64,000 bases of DNA from HGM11501 sp045123995. Lineage in GTDB: Bacteria; Bacillota; Clostridia; CAKSNL01; HGM11501. The notes under the pieces are model-generated. The model saw only the letters and a program-made list of their open reading frames with translations, ran no database searches and was not told the DNA's origin. Where the stretch lies: contig JBGVKY010000021.1 of the NCBI GenBank assembly GCA_045123995.1, positions 26,525 to 90,524 of the forward strand. Direction: 5' to 3'. Below are positions 34,597 to 43,193 of this stretch, piece by piece (within the stretch, counting starts at the first letter, position 1; each line of letters begins with the position of its first letter). The position numbers and the translations under genes are program-made.

Positions 34597-37500
34597 ATGA
34601 AAAAAATATTATCTTTGATTTTATCTTTGCTCATGGTTATGAGCATATGTGTGGGTATGAGCGTATCTGCAGTAGAGTCAGATGAGCTTCCTATAAATAA
34701 CTGGAAAGTTTATGTATCCAGCGTAAATAAGAACGGCGGAGTTGAAACAGAAAAGGCAGAATATGCCATAGACGGAAATGAGAATACCTGGTGGATTACC
34801 CAGATAACCAATCCGACACCTCCACCACACTTTATTACAATTGAACTTCCCAATGTTACGGCTATGGGCGGTTTCCGTTACTATCCCAGAACAGATACGG
34901 CGGCAGGTAACTGCACAAAGTATGAGTTATATCTTTCTCTGGATAACAAAAAGTTCCAGAAAGTGTCAGAGGGAACATACAGTGCGGCAGATTATAGTCC
35001 CAAAACCATAACTTTTGATAAAAACTACAATGCAAAGTTTGTAAGGCTTCAGATTCTTAATTCTCACGGTGGCTATGGCTGTGCAAAAGAGGTTCGTGTA
35101 TTAAAACCTCAGGCAGGAAAACCTACAGCATCTTTAGTTCCTACAGTATCCATTGAATCTCTTGGCAGCGGAGCATCGGGCTCAACTTCTGCAGGAACTA
35201 CAGGTTCATCCGGTGCAAGCACATCAACCGTAGCCGGAACAGCAGAGACGCTTCCTATAAATAACTGGAAAGTTTATGTATCCAGTGTAAATAAGAATAA
35301 TGGCGTTGAAACGGAAAAGGCAGAATATGCCATCGACGGAAATGAGAATACCTGGTGGTTTACTCAGATAACCAACCCCGATCCACTTCCTCACTATATA
35401 ACAGTGGAGCTTCCCCAGATCACGGAAATCGGCGGTTACAGCTATAGCCCCAGAACAGACACTGCAGCAGGAAACTGCACAAAGTATGAAATTTATCTTT
35501 CCAACGATAATAAGACCTTCCAGAAGGTTGCAGAAGGTACATTTAGTGCTGCTGACTACAGCACAAAGATAATAACCTTCGATAAAAACTATAAGGCGAA
35601 ATTTGTAAGACTGCAGATATTGGCATCCCATGGAAACTTTGGCTGTGCCAGGGAAATACGTCTTCTTAAGCCCGCTTCAGGAAAGACAACAGCTAACTTA
35701 AATCCCACAGTTTCAATAGATGCTCTTGGCAGCGGAACATCGGGCTCAACTGGCTCAACTGGCTCAACCGGTTCTACAGGTTCAACAGGTGCGAGCACGG
35801 GAACAGTTTCCGGAACAGATGACGAAATGCCTATAAATAACTGGAAAGTTTATGTATCCAGTGTTAATAAAAATGGCGGTGTTGAGACAGAAAAGGCAGA
35901 ATATGCCATCGACGGAAATGAGAATACCTGGTGGTTTACTCAGATAACCAACCCCGATCCACTTCCTCACTATATAACAGTGGAGCTTCCTCAGGTAACA
36001 GAAATGGGCGGCTTCCGCTACTATCCAAGAACAGATACGGCGGCAGGTAACTGTACGAAGTATGAGCTTTATCTTTCCAACGACAATAAAACCTTCCAGA
36101 AAGTGTCGGAGGGAACATATAGTGCAGCAGATTACAGTCCCAAGACCATAATGTTCGACAAGAACTATAAAGCAAAATATGTAAGACTTCAGATACTTAA
36201 TTCTCACGGTGGCTATGGTTGCGCTAAGGAAGTTAAGGTATTAAAGCCTCAGGCAGGTAAGGCGTCTGCAAACATAACTCCCAACGTAAATATAGACCAG
36301 CTCAAGAGTGGTATTGAATTGGGTGGAACTGCAGCAGGAACAACACCTGCAACTCCCACAGTTTCCGGAGCAAGTGACGAGTATGCAGTTAATGGCTGGA
36401 AAGTTACAGTATCCAGCGTAAATAAAAATAACGGCGTTGAGGGAGAAAAGGCAGAATATGCTATTGACGGAAAGGACAACACCTGGTGGTTTACCCAGAT
36501 AACCAATCCCGATCCGCTTCCTCACTTTATAACCATAGAGCTTCCCCAGATAACAGAAATCGGCGGTTACCGTTACAGCCCCAGAACAGATACGGCAGCA
36601 GGTAACTGCACACAGTATGAAATTTATCTTTCGACTGATAACATTATGTATGAAAAGGTTGCAGAGGGTAAATGGTCTGCAGGAGACTATGCACCAAAGA
36701 CTATACTTTTTGAAAAGAATTACAAGGCAAAATATGTAAGACTGCAGATTTTGGATTCTCACGGAAAATTCGGCTGTGCAAAAGAAGTTCGTGTCTTAAA
36801 GCCTCAGGCAGGAAAGACCACAGCTAATCTCAATGCTACTGTAAAATTAGAAGATATCGACTTAAATGCACCCGGTGCAGATGAAATTCCCGTAACAAAC
36901 TGGAAAGCAACTGCATCAAGCTTTAATATCAATAACGGTGTTCCCGGTGAAATTCCCACCTGGGCATTTGATGATAACCCCAAAACTCACTGGCAGACAA
37001 TAATAAATCCCAAGGCAGAGCCTCCTCATTATCTTAACATTGAGTTACCCAGATTAACGGATATAAGCGGCATACGTTACTATCCGAGACCTGACGGAGG
37101 TGCCGGAGTCGCTTCTAAGTATGAAGTTTACCTTTCTTATGATAATGAGAATTTCCAGAAGGTAGCAGAGGGTGAATGGCCCCTAAATGTTGAGACAAAG
37201 ACAGTAGAGTTTGACAAGAACTATAAGACTAAATTTATAAGATTAAGAATTATGGAGGGAACAGGCGGTTATGCCAGCGTTTCCGAAATAAGATTCTTAA
37301 GTCCCAGAAAGAATAAGGACTATGCTCTTCTTAATCCTACTGTAAAATCGGCAGAAATCGGCGGAAGCAAGCCCACAGGAATTGTTCCCGTGGATGCTGT
37401 TCCTGCATCTATTCCCAAGGGTGTGTTCTCTCTGGATGAAATTTCTACCGAGGGCTGGACCTTTGATGTTTCAAGCAGCAACGACGGAAGCCCGGCCTCA

Positions 37501-38745
37501 AAAGTTATTGATGGCGATCAGTCAACCTGGTGGATTACCAGATTAACCAATCCCGACCCGCTTCCTCATTACATCACAACAATCCTTCCTCAGGAAGAAG
37601 TAATAAGCGGATTCAGATATTATCCATGCACAGAATCTGCAGCCGGAAGATGTAAGAAATATGAAATACATGTTTCCCACAATGGAACTGACTTTGAAAA
37701 GATAGCTGAGGGCGAATGGATAAACGATTTTACCGACAAGGCAGCTTACTTTGATATGAACATAAAAGTTAAGGCGGTTAAACTGGTTATACTGGCATCT
37801 CACGGTGACTACGGTTCAGCGGGTGAAATCAGACTTGTAAAGGCAGATCCTAAAAAGGAAACAGTAGATGCTTCCGACTATGTGGCAAAGACCACAAAGT
37901 ATAATGTAAAGAGCGTAGTTTTTGCAGGTATTACTGTAATGGCAAACAAGCAAAATGAATATCCTTTTGAAAACATGTTTGACGGAAACCTTGCAAGCTA
38001 TTATCAATCCAAGGTGGCAACGGGAGAAGACAGATTCCCCATCACACTGGATATGAACTTAAAATCCACCTATACTATCAGAGGACTTCGTTATCAGCCC
38101 CCCGTGTCTAATAATACAGTGGGACAGTTAAGAGATTTCGATATTGAATATTCTCTTGACGGAACAACTTATCAGAGTGCCGGCAATTACATAATTGAAG
38201 CCGAAGATTATGCTCCCAAGTCTTTCTACTTTGATGCACCTATAAAGGCAAAATATGTAAGAATCAAGATAAATTATGCAGTTTCAAATGTTGTATCAAT
38301 CGGAGAGCTGGGATTCTTACAGACAGAAGAAGACTACGAGAGAGAAATGGCAACTGCAGGAGAAAAATATGTCTTAAGAATCGGCTCTAACGAAATCAAT
38401 GTTAAGAAGAACGGCGTTGAAAATGTTGTTACAACAGACGTTGCGCCCTTTATTCACAGAGACTATACCTTAATTCCCTTAAGAGGCTTGCTTGAGCAGA
38501 TGGGAGCAAAGGTAAACTGGATAGAATATGACCAGAAGATTGAGGTTGTTACCGAAGAAGGCACATACATGATTTTCCAGATTGAAGAAGACAGAGTATA
38601 TATAAATAACATACGTTATAATACTCCCGTAGCACCTATAATAAAAGACGGAAGAACCTTTATTCCTCTCCGTTTTGTATCCGAAAACATGGGCTACAAT
38701 GTGGGATGGGACGGAGCTATTCAGGAAATTACCATTACAAACTAA
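34597..38745 (+). CDS. secreted discoidin (F5/8 type C) protein, 7 domains, paralog C
   Basis: 1382 residues. Signal peptide; seven discoidin-like units starting near residues 28, 220, 412, 599, 764, 948 and 1108; a stalk-like C-terminus from about 1258. Units 1-4 are strongly alike (NNWKVYVSSVNKN). A Gly-Ser-Thr linker near residues 382-404 is itself a short repeat. A 101-base stretch is identical at 35314-35414 and 35890-35990. The unit count rises from 2 to 5 to 7 across the three operons. It probably serves as a long multivalent binder on or near the cell surface. Confidence 0.8.
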   Translation: MKKILSLILSLLMVMSICVGMSVSAVESDELPINNWKVYVSSVNKNGGVETEKAEYAIDGNENTWWITQITNPTPPPHFITIELPNVTAMGGFRYYPRTDTAAGNCTKYELYLSLDNKKFQKVSEGTYSAADYSPKTITFDKNYNAKFVRLQILNSHGGYGCAKEVRVLKPQAGKPTASLVPTVSIESLGSGASGSTSAGTTGSSGASTSTVAGTAETLPINNWKVYVSSVNKNNGVETEKAEYAIDGNENTWWFTQITNPDPLPHYITVELPQITEIGGYSYSPRTDTAAGNCTKYEIYLSNDNKTFQKVAEGTFSAADYSTKIITFDKNYKAKFVRLQILASHGNFGCAREIRLLKPASGKTTANLNPTVSIDALGSGTSGSTGSTGSTGSTGSTGASTGTVSGTDDEMPINNWKVYVSSVNKNGGVETEKAEYAIDGNENTWWFTQITNPDPLPHYITVELPQVTEMGGFRYYPRTDTAAGNCTKYELYLSNDNKTFQKVSEGTYSAADYSPKTIMFDKNYKAKYVRLQILNSHGGYGCAKEVKVLKPQAGKASANITPNVNIDQLKSGIELGGTAAGTTPATPTVSGASDEYAVNGWKVTVSSVNKNNGVEGEKAEYAIDGKDNTWWFTQITNPDPLPHFITIELPQITEIGGYRYSPRTDTAAGNCTQYEIYLSTDNIMYEKVAEGKWSAGDYAPKTILFEKNYKAKYVRLQILDSHGKFGCAKEVRVLKPQAGKTTANLNATVKLEDIDLNAPGADEIPVTNWKATASSFNINNGVPGEIPTWAFDDNPKTHWQTIINPKAEPPHYLNIELPRLTDISGIRYYPRPDGGAGVASKYEVYLSYDNENFQKVAEGEWPLNVETKTVEFDKNYKTKFIRLRIMEGTGGYASVSEIRFLSPRKNKDYALLNPTVKSAEIGGSKPTGIVPVDAVPASIPKGVFSLDEISTEGWTFDVSSSNDGSPASKVIDGDQSTWWITRLTNPDPLPHYITTILPQEEVISGFRYYPCTESAAGRCKKYEIHVSHNGTDFEKIAEGEWINDFTDKAAYFDMNIKVKAVKLVILASHGDYGSAGEIRLVKADPKKETVDASDYVAKTTKYNVKSVVFAGITVMANKQNEYPFENMFDGNLASYYQSKVATGEDRFPITLDMNLKSTYTIRGLRYQPPVSNNTVGQLRDFDIEYSLDGTTYQSAGNYIIEAEDYAPKSFYFDAPIKAKYVRIKINYAVSNVVSIGELGFLQTEEDYEREMATAGEKYVLRIGSNEINVKKNGVENVVTTDVAPFIHRDYTLIPLRGLLEQMGAKVNWIEYDQKIEVVTEEGTYMIFQIEEDRVYINNIRYNTPVAPIIKDGRTFIPLRFVSENMGYNVGWDGAIQEITITN
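35314..35414 (+). repeat. 101-bp exact repeat in discoidin units, copy 1
   Basis: Identical to 35890-35990, offset 576 bases. Confidence 0.9.
35740..35805 (+). repeat. Gly-Ser-Thr linker microrepeat
   Basis: Short repeats of GGCTCAACT and close variants encode a run of alternating Gly, Ser and Thr between discoidin units 2 and 3. Such runs change length easily by slippage. Confidence 0.85.
35890..35990 (+). repeat. 101-bp exact repeat in discoidin units, copy 2
   Basis: Identical to 35314-35414. Confidence 0.9.
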
Positions 38746-38880
38746 AATAACTGTGTTCTTTAAAGATAAATTTCAAGGAACCCTGGTTTGCTTGCATTGA
38801 ATTCTGATGTTTTTTTCCTCATATTTTCATTGGAATTAAAAGCAGAAAGGAATTTTCTTGATAAAATTTATCTTGAAGAT

Positions 38881-38921
38881 ATATAAAATACAGGCATACA
38901 TCGTATGCCTGTATTTTATAT
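38881..38921. terminator. perfect 19-bp hairpin ending operon C
   Basis: Arms 38881-38899 and 38903-38921 pair perfectly around ATC. The outer part is A/T-rich, so it works as a terminator on either strand. The preceding stretch 38746-38880 holds nothing I can identify. The htpX promoter starts five bases later. Confidence 0.85.
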
Positions 38922-38925
38922 ATGC

Positions 38926-38954
38926 TTGACATATGCATATCAAAAGAATATAAT
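38926..38954 (+). promoter_or_regulatory. consensus promoter for htpX
   Basis: TTGACA (38926-38931), 17-base spacer, TATAAT (38949-38954): an exact consensus match. Confidence 0.9.
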
Positions 38955-38986
38955 TGTTATAATAAATGTAAAAAGAGGAACTTAAT

Positions 38987-39877
38987 ATGGGCATTTCGAT
39001 AGCTAAGAACAAAATCAAGACTGGATTTATAGTTACGGTTATAGCACTGCTGCTTTATATAATAGTGTACTTTGTGACAGAAGCCATGGGGTATGGTGAA
39101 AATGCCATAGTTATAGCAGCACTTATATCAATAGGAACCTCCTTTTTCTCTTACTGGAATTCAGATAAAATGGTGCTTTCTATGAGTGGAGCAAAAAAGG
39201 CAGAGGGAGAAGAAGCTATTTACCTGGAAAGCATAATAAGGGAAGTTATAAGTGAAGCCAAAATTCCTATGCCTAAGATTTATATAATAGAGGATTCCTC
39301 ACCCAATGCTTTCGCCACAGGAAGAAACCCTAAAAATTCTGCAGTTGCAGTTACAAGGGGAATAATGGAAGCTCTTTCAAAGGAGGAACTAAAAGGTGTT
39401 CTGGCTCACGAAGTAGCTCATATAAAAAACTATGACATTCTCCTTCAGACAGTTGCATCTATAATGGTAGGAGCGGTGATTATAATTTCAAACGTATTCT
39501 CCCGTTCAATGATGTGGGGAGGAGCCAGGAGAAGAAACGACAGGGATTCAGGCGGCAATGCGATTTTAATGCTAATAGGTATGGTTCTTATTATATTCGC
39601 TCCTATTGCAGGACAACTTTTAAGGATGGCTCTTTCCAGAAACAGAGAATATCTGGCAGATGCCAGTGCTGCTGATTTTACGGGAGATCCCGATGCTCTG
39701 GCAAATGCGCTTATAAAGATAAGCTCAAATCCCAAGCCTGTTATGAGAGCAAATGATGCGACAGCATGCCTTTATGTATCTGACCCTGTTAAGAAAATGA
39801 AGAAAATTGCCAATCTTTTTTCTACACACCCTCCCATTGAAAAGAGAGTGGAGGAATTAAGAGCTATGAGAAAATAA
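38987..39877 (+). CDS. htpX: HtpX-like membrane zinc metalloprotease (M48)
   Basis: 296 residues. Two N-terminal membrane segments, then the zinc motif HEVAH (near 141-145) in LAHEVAHIKNYD, two further membrane segments (about 155-180 and 190-215) and the third ligand region NREYLADASAADFTGDP. The end, STHPPIEKRVEELR, is typical of HtpX. The family degrades misfolded membrane proteins. It stands alone between two terminators with a strong promoter. No heat-shock operator is seen. Confidence 0.95.
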   Translation: MGISIAKNKIKTGFIVTVIALLLYIIVYFVTEAMGYGENAIVIAALISIGTSFFSYWNSDKMVLSMSGAKKAEGEEAIYLESIIREVISEAKIPMPKIYIIEDSSPNAFATGRNPKNSAVAVTRGIMEALSKEELKGVLAHEVAHIKNYDILLQTVASIMVGAVIIISNVFSRSMMWGGARRRNDRDSGGNAILMLIGMVLIIFAPIAGQLLRMALSRNREYLADASAADFTGDPDALANALIKISSNPKPVMRANDATACLYVSDPVKKMKKIANLFSTHPPIEKRVEELRAMRK

Positions 39878-39880
39878 AAA

Positions 39881-39909
39881 ACAAGGTGCTTTGCACCTTG
39901 TTTTTTTAT
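39881..39909. terminator. bidirectional terminator between htpX and recR
   Basis: A perfect 10-bp stem AACAAGGTGC / GCACCTTGTT around TTT, with A and T tracts on either side, serving the two convergent genes. Confidence 0.92.
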
Positions 39910-40499
39910 ATTTCTTTTCTGCCCTCTAAAGCCATAGTTAATGTTACCTCGTCTACATATTCAAGGTCGCCGCCGACAGGGACACCTCTGGCAATACGGG
40001 TAACCTTAATGCCAGTGGGCTTTATAAGCCTTGCAAGATATGTAGCTGTGGCTTCACCCTCCACGGTGAGGTTTGTTGCCATGATGACTTCCTTTACATC
40101 ATCTTCAGACAGCCTTGCTAAAAGCTCTTTGGCCTTTATGTCCTCGGGTCCTATTCCGTCCATGGGAGAAATCACCCCGTGAAGTACATGGTAGAGCCCT
40201 TGAAATTCGCCGGTTTTTTCCATGGCAAGCACGTCCTTGGGTCCTTCTACTACACATATAATACTTTTATCTCGTTTAGGGCTTTTACAAATCTGACAAA
40301 TATCAGAATCAGTAAGGTCCTGACATATTTTGCAATAATGAATTGAATTTTTCGCATTTATAATGGCATCTGCAAAGCTTTTTGCATCTTCGTCCGAACC
40401 GCCAAGAACACTGAAACTTAAGCGAACGGCAGTTTTGTGACCGATACCTGGGAGCCTTTCGAAATGCTCAATCAATGCAGCAAGTGGTGGTATATACAT
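39906..40499 (-). CDS. recR: recombination mediator RecR
   Basis: 197 residues, normal length. A helix-hairpin-helix region (LPGIGHKTAVRL), a four-cysteine zinc finger (C56, C59, C68, C71) and a Toprim domain (CVVEGPKDVLAMEKTG) are all visible. It acts in RecFOR loading of RecA at gapped DNA. The gene lies 9 bases after ybaB and completes the conserved dnaX-ybaB-recR operon. Confidence 0.97.
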   Translation of the reverse strand: MYIPPLAALIEHFERLPGIGHKTAVRLSFSVLGGSDEDAKSFADAIINAKNSIHYCKICQDLTDSDICQICKSPKRDKSIICVVEGPKDVLAMEKTGEFQGLYHVLHGVISPMDGIGPEDIKAKELLARLSEDDVKEVIMATNLTVEGEATATYLARLIKPTGIKVTRIARGVPVGGDLEYVDEVTLTMALEGRKEI

Positions 40500-40508
40500 A
40501 GCTTCACC

Positions 40509-40874
40509 TTAGAAAAGTCCGGGGATATTCATGCCGCCGGTTAATTTACTCATTGAATTCATTGCAGCCTCGTCAGCTTTTTTCATGGCTTCGTTTACTG
40601 CGGAAATTACAAGATCCTGAAGCATTTCAACGTCATCGGGATCAACTGCCTCGGGAGAGATTACAAGGTCTAAAAGCTCCTTTTTGCCGGAAACCTTTGC
40701 CTTTACAACTCCACCGCCAACGCTTGCTTCATATTCTGTTATTTCCATCTCCTGCTGAGCTTTCTGCATTTCAGCCTGCATCTTCTGTGCCTGCTTTATC
40801 ATCTGATTCATATTTCCGCCGCCGGGAAATCCGCCCCCCGGAAATCTGCCGCCGGGAAATCCGCCTTTTGCCAT
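40509..40874 (-). CDS. YbaB/EbfC nucleoid-associated protein
   Basis: 121 residues. A glycine/proline-rich N-terminus (GGFPGGRFPGGGFPGGG) is followed by the family core MIKQAQKMQAEMQKAQQEMEI and the conserved region ending SKLTGGMNIPGLF. YbaB binds DNA as a dimer. The repeated GGFPGG lead sequence is longer than usual but occurs in some Clostridia. It sits between dnaX and recR. Confidence 0.95.
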   Translation of the reverse strand: MAKGGFPGGRFPGGGFPGGGNMNQMIKQAQKMQAEMQKAQQEMEITEYEASVGGGVVKAKVSGKKELLDLVISPEAVDPDDVEMLQDLVISAVNEAMKKADEAAMNSMSKLTGGMNIPGLF

Positions 40875-40895
40875 AATAATCGTCCTTTCTTAATA

Positions 40896-42584
40896 TCAGT
40901 ATTCTTCGTTATCTTCTATTTCTTCCTCGAAATCGTATTCTTCTTCAGTGTCTTCTTCCTCTTCCTTGGGAGGGAAAACGGAAGAAGGTGAGTTGACATC
41001 ATTGCTGAATCTTTCCTCTTTTGATTCAAAGGATTCTTCGTTTATGAGATTTAAAGGGTCGTCTTCCGAGACTTTGACTTCTTCTTCATAATAGCTTTTC
41101 AATCTGGGGACAATTTTGGGAGAAAAACCTGTATGCTTAAAGATAAGCTCAGATAAGGATTCCTTTACTTTATCCTCGCTTAAAATGTCAAGCATTATTT
41201 TGTCCTGATTATCTAAAAGAATAACAAGCTCGCCGTTATCTTCCTTTACGGTAGAATGCATGAGAGAAATCAAAAGTCTCAAATCCTTGGTATCTTTACA
41301 TATATCACGCCATTTTTCGCTTATTGATACTATATCTCCGCTTTTGGGAGCAATGTCTTTAATAATTCTTTTTTCTGTCCTTATCTTATCTTTTTTTAAT
41401 TCGGGGATGGGGGAAGGTGCCGGTGAGTTTGTGAAATTTCCTGAAGCAATTTTTCTTTCAAGTTCCGATATACGCAAAATCAAAGCATCATTCCCTTCGA
41501 TATAAGAGGGATTGCACATTTTTATAACCGCCATATCAAGAACTACCCTGTCATTTGTGAGGTATTTGAGTGAAGAAGCGGCATTTATAAGTGTTTCTAT
41601 AGAGAACATCATACGTTCTTTCGTCATTTCTGATGATGCGAGACGGAATTCTTCGGTTTCTTCTTCTGTGTAATCTGAAAAAACTGTTTCTGAAACGGAA
41701 AAACGCAAAAGAGTAGTAAAATAGTCCGTAAGGGAATCTATAAGCTTTGCGGCACTTTTTCCCGATTCGATAAATTCATCTACCATGGATAAAGTGTTGG
41801 CTGTGTCGTTAGTGGCGATAGACCTTACAACTCTATATAAGAAATTCTTTTCTGTAAGACCTAAAAGAGAATAGACATCGTCTTCTGTTATTTTTTCTGA
41901 AAGTGCACTTATCTGATCTAAGATACTCAAAGCATCACGGAGTGCACCGTCAGCGCTTACTGCGATTAAATGTGCGGCTCCCTCATCCAAGGAAATGCCT
42001 TCTTTTTCTGCAACGAAGGAAAGTCTTCGACCTATATCATCTGCAGTGATTCGCTTGAAGTCAAATCTCTGACATCTTGAAAGAATAGTGGCGGGAACCT
42101 TCTGGGTTTCTGTGGTTGCAAGGATGAAGATTACACCTTCGGGGGGCTCCTCCAAAAGCTTTAATAGTGCATTGAATGCACCGGTTGAAAGCATGTGGAC
42201 TTCGTCTATAATATAAACCTTGAAATTTGTTTCGGCAGCAGCAAAACGGGCTTCGCTTCTCAAATCCCTTATGTTTTCAACGCCGTTATTACTTGCAGCA
42301 TCGATTTCTATTATGTCCATGATTTCTCCGCTTAGAATTCCCTTACAGATGCTACATTCATTACAGGGGTCGCCGTCTTTGGGATTTGGGCAGTTTAGAG
42401 CCCTTGACAAAATTCTTGCAGTTGAGGTTTTACCTGTGCCCCTGCCACCGCAAAAAAGAAAAGCGTGGCCTATCTTTTTGGAGGTAACTTCATTTTTCAG
42501 CGTACGGGTAACGTGCTCCTGACCTATAACATCACTGAAAGTCAGGGGTCTCCACTTTCTGTAAAGTGCAATATGTTCGCTCAA
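40896..42584 (-). CDS. dnaX: DNA polymerase III subunit gamma/tau
   Basis: 562 residues. The clamp-loader ATPase has Walker A GGRGTGKT (46-53), zinc-site cysteines at 65, 74, 77 and 80, DEVH (127-130) and the SRC motif in ILSRCQRF. The C-terminal ~60 residues are very acidic. It loads the beta clamp and holds the replisome together. The start is a TTG at 42582-42584 after AGGAGGG; no ATG fits the conserved N-terminus MSEHIALYRKWRP. It is the first protein gene after the SRP RNA gene on the same strand. Confidence 0.96.
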   Translation of the reverse strand: MSEHIALYRKWRPLTFSDVIGQEHVTRTLKNEVTSKKIGHAFLFCGGRGTGKTSTARILSRALNCPNPKDGDPCNECSICKGILSGEIMDIIEIDAASNNGVENIRDLRSEARFAAAETNFKVYIIDEVHMLSTGAFNALLKLLEEPPEGVIFILATTETQKVPATILSRCQRFDFKRITADDIGRRLSFVAEKEGISLDEGAAHLIAVSADGALRDALSILDQISALSEKITEDDVYSLLGLTEKNFLYRVVRSIATNDTANTLSMVDEFIESGKSAAKLIDSLTDYFTTLLRFSVSETVFSDYTEEETEEFRLASSEMTKERMMFSIETLINAASSLKYLTNDRVVLDMAVIKMCNPSYIEGNDALILRISELERKIASGNFTNSPAPSPIPELKKDKIRTEKRIIKDIAPKSGDIVSISEKWRDICKDTKDLRLLISLMHSTVKEDNGELVILLDNQDKIMLDILSEDKVKESLSELIFKHTGFSPKIVPRLKSYYEEEVKVSEDDPLNLINEESFESKEERFSNDVNSPSSVFPPKEEEEDTEEEYDFEEEIEDNEEY

Positions 42585-42663
42585 AAAAATCCCTCCTCGT
42601 ATTTTAATTAAAAAAGTCGTACATCCTTTAGTCGGAATTATATAAATATGCGGTAATTATATC

Positions 42664-42886
42664 AAAAAGCTCAGGCCAGGCACCCCCGCGGCACATGACG
42701 GATTCTGCTTATTGCTGCTTGGTTCCCCATCTGACAAGGTTCACAGCTCGTCATTGCGCAGGACCCGACCGTCACAGCCATTGATATAAGCCTGCCATAC
42801 TTAAATAAATCCTTCTAAAGGAGATCGTCCCCACTATAGCGGATTGAGGGCTACAGGGCACCGCTACTTCCCCGACCGGTACGACA
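42664..42886 (-). ncRNA. ffs: signal recognition particle RNA (large, Alu-containing type)
   Basis: On the - strand the sequence shows the conserved GTCGGGGAAGTAGCGGTGCCC (5' Alu domain), GGGTCCTGCGCAATG and the domain IV core GTGAACCTTGTCAG with GGGGAACC and AAGCAGCAATAAGC, ending GTGCCTGGCCTGAGC before a T tract. SRP RNA with Ffh targets membrane and secreted proteins. The position just upstream of dnaX is the standard Firmicute arrangement. The ends are estimated from the promoter and the 3' T tract; no protein-coding frame is claimed here. Confidence 0.95.
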
Positions 42887-42892
42887 TTTATT

Positions 42893-42921
42893 ATTATACA
42901 ACAAAAGAATGAAATTATCAA
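42893..42921 (-). promoter_or_regulatory. promoter of the SRP RNA gene
   Basis: On the - strand: TTGATA (42916-42921), 17-base spacer, TATAAT (42893-42898). The RNA should start about 42886. Confidence 0.85.
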
Positions 42922-43048
42922 TAGTTATTTTTATTGTGAGCGTTTTAATTTTTTTAAAAGCTTCCTTTACATATAGCTCTGTATTTGAGAGGAAAATAAG
43001 GGAGATGAAACTGTCTTGAAAAAAAATCTCGTTTTTAAAAGTTTTTTC

Positions 43049-43106
43049 TTGCTAAAATGACAAAGCTATGATATAATTAAAATAACATACCATGCGATTG
43101 GTATGT
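43049..43106 (+). promoter_or_regulatory. promoter and leader hairpin of the SLH protein gene
   Basis: TTGCTA (43049-43054), 17-base spacer, TATAAT (43072-43077) with an extended TGA. The leader is about 110 bases and opens with ACATACC...GGTATGT (43085-43106), a 5'-terminal hairpin of the kind that stabilises abundant mRNAs. The rest of the 42922-43193 gap is A/T-rich and shows no gene. Confidence 0.75.
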
Positions 43107-43193
43107 TTATGCCCTTTTATACTCGTTAAAAAATGAGGAATAATGTGCATAAAATACAATTTAAGTAATTAAAATTCAGGGAGGAGTAACATC

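Noticed and set aside
35740..35805. CRISPR-like direct repeats
   Set aside because: The repeats are short, in frame, and encode a Gly-Ser-Thr linker; there are no spacers.
39886..40182. Open frame on + opposite recR
   Set aside because: It is the antisense shadow of recR, with no ribosome site or family motif.
42585..43193. Protein gene in the 600-base gap before the SLH gene
   Set aside because: The - strand part is SRP RNA and the rest is promoter and leader; no open frame has a ribosome site.
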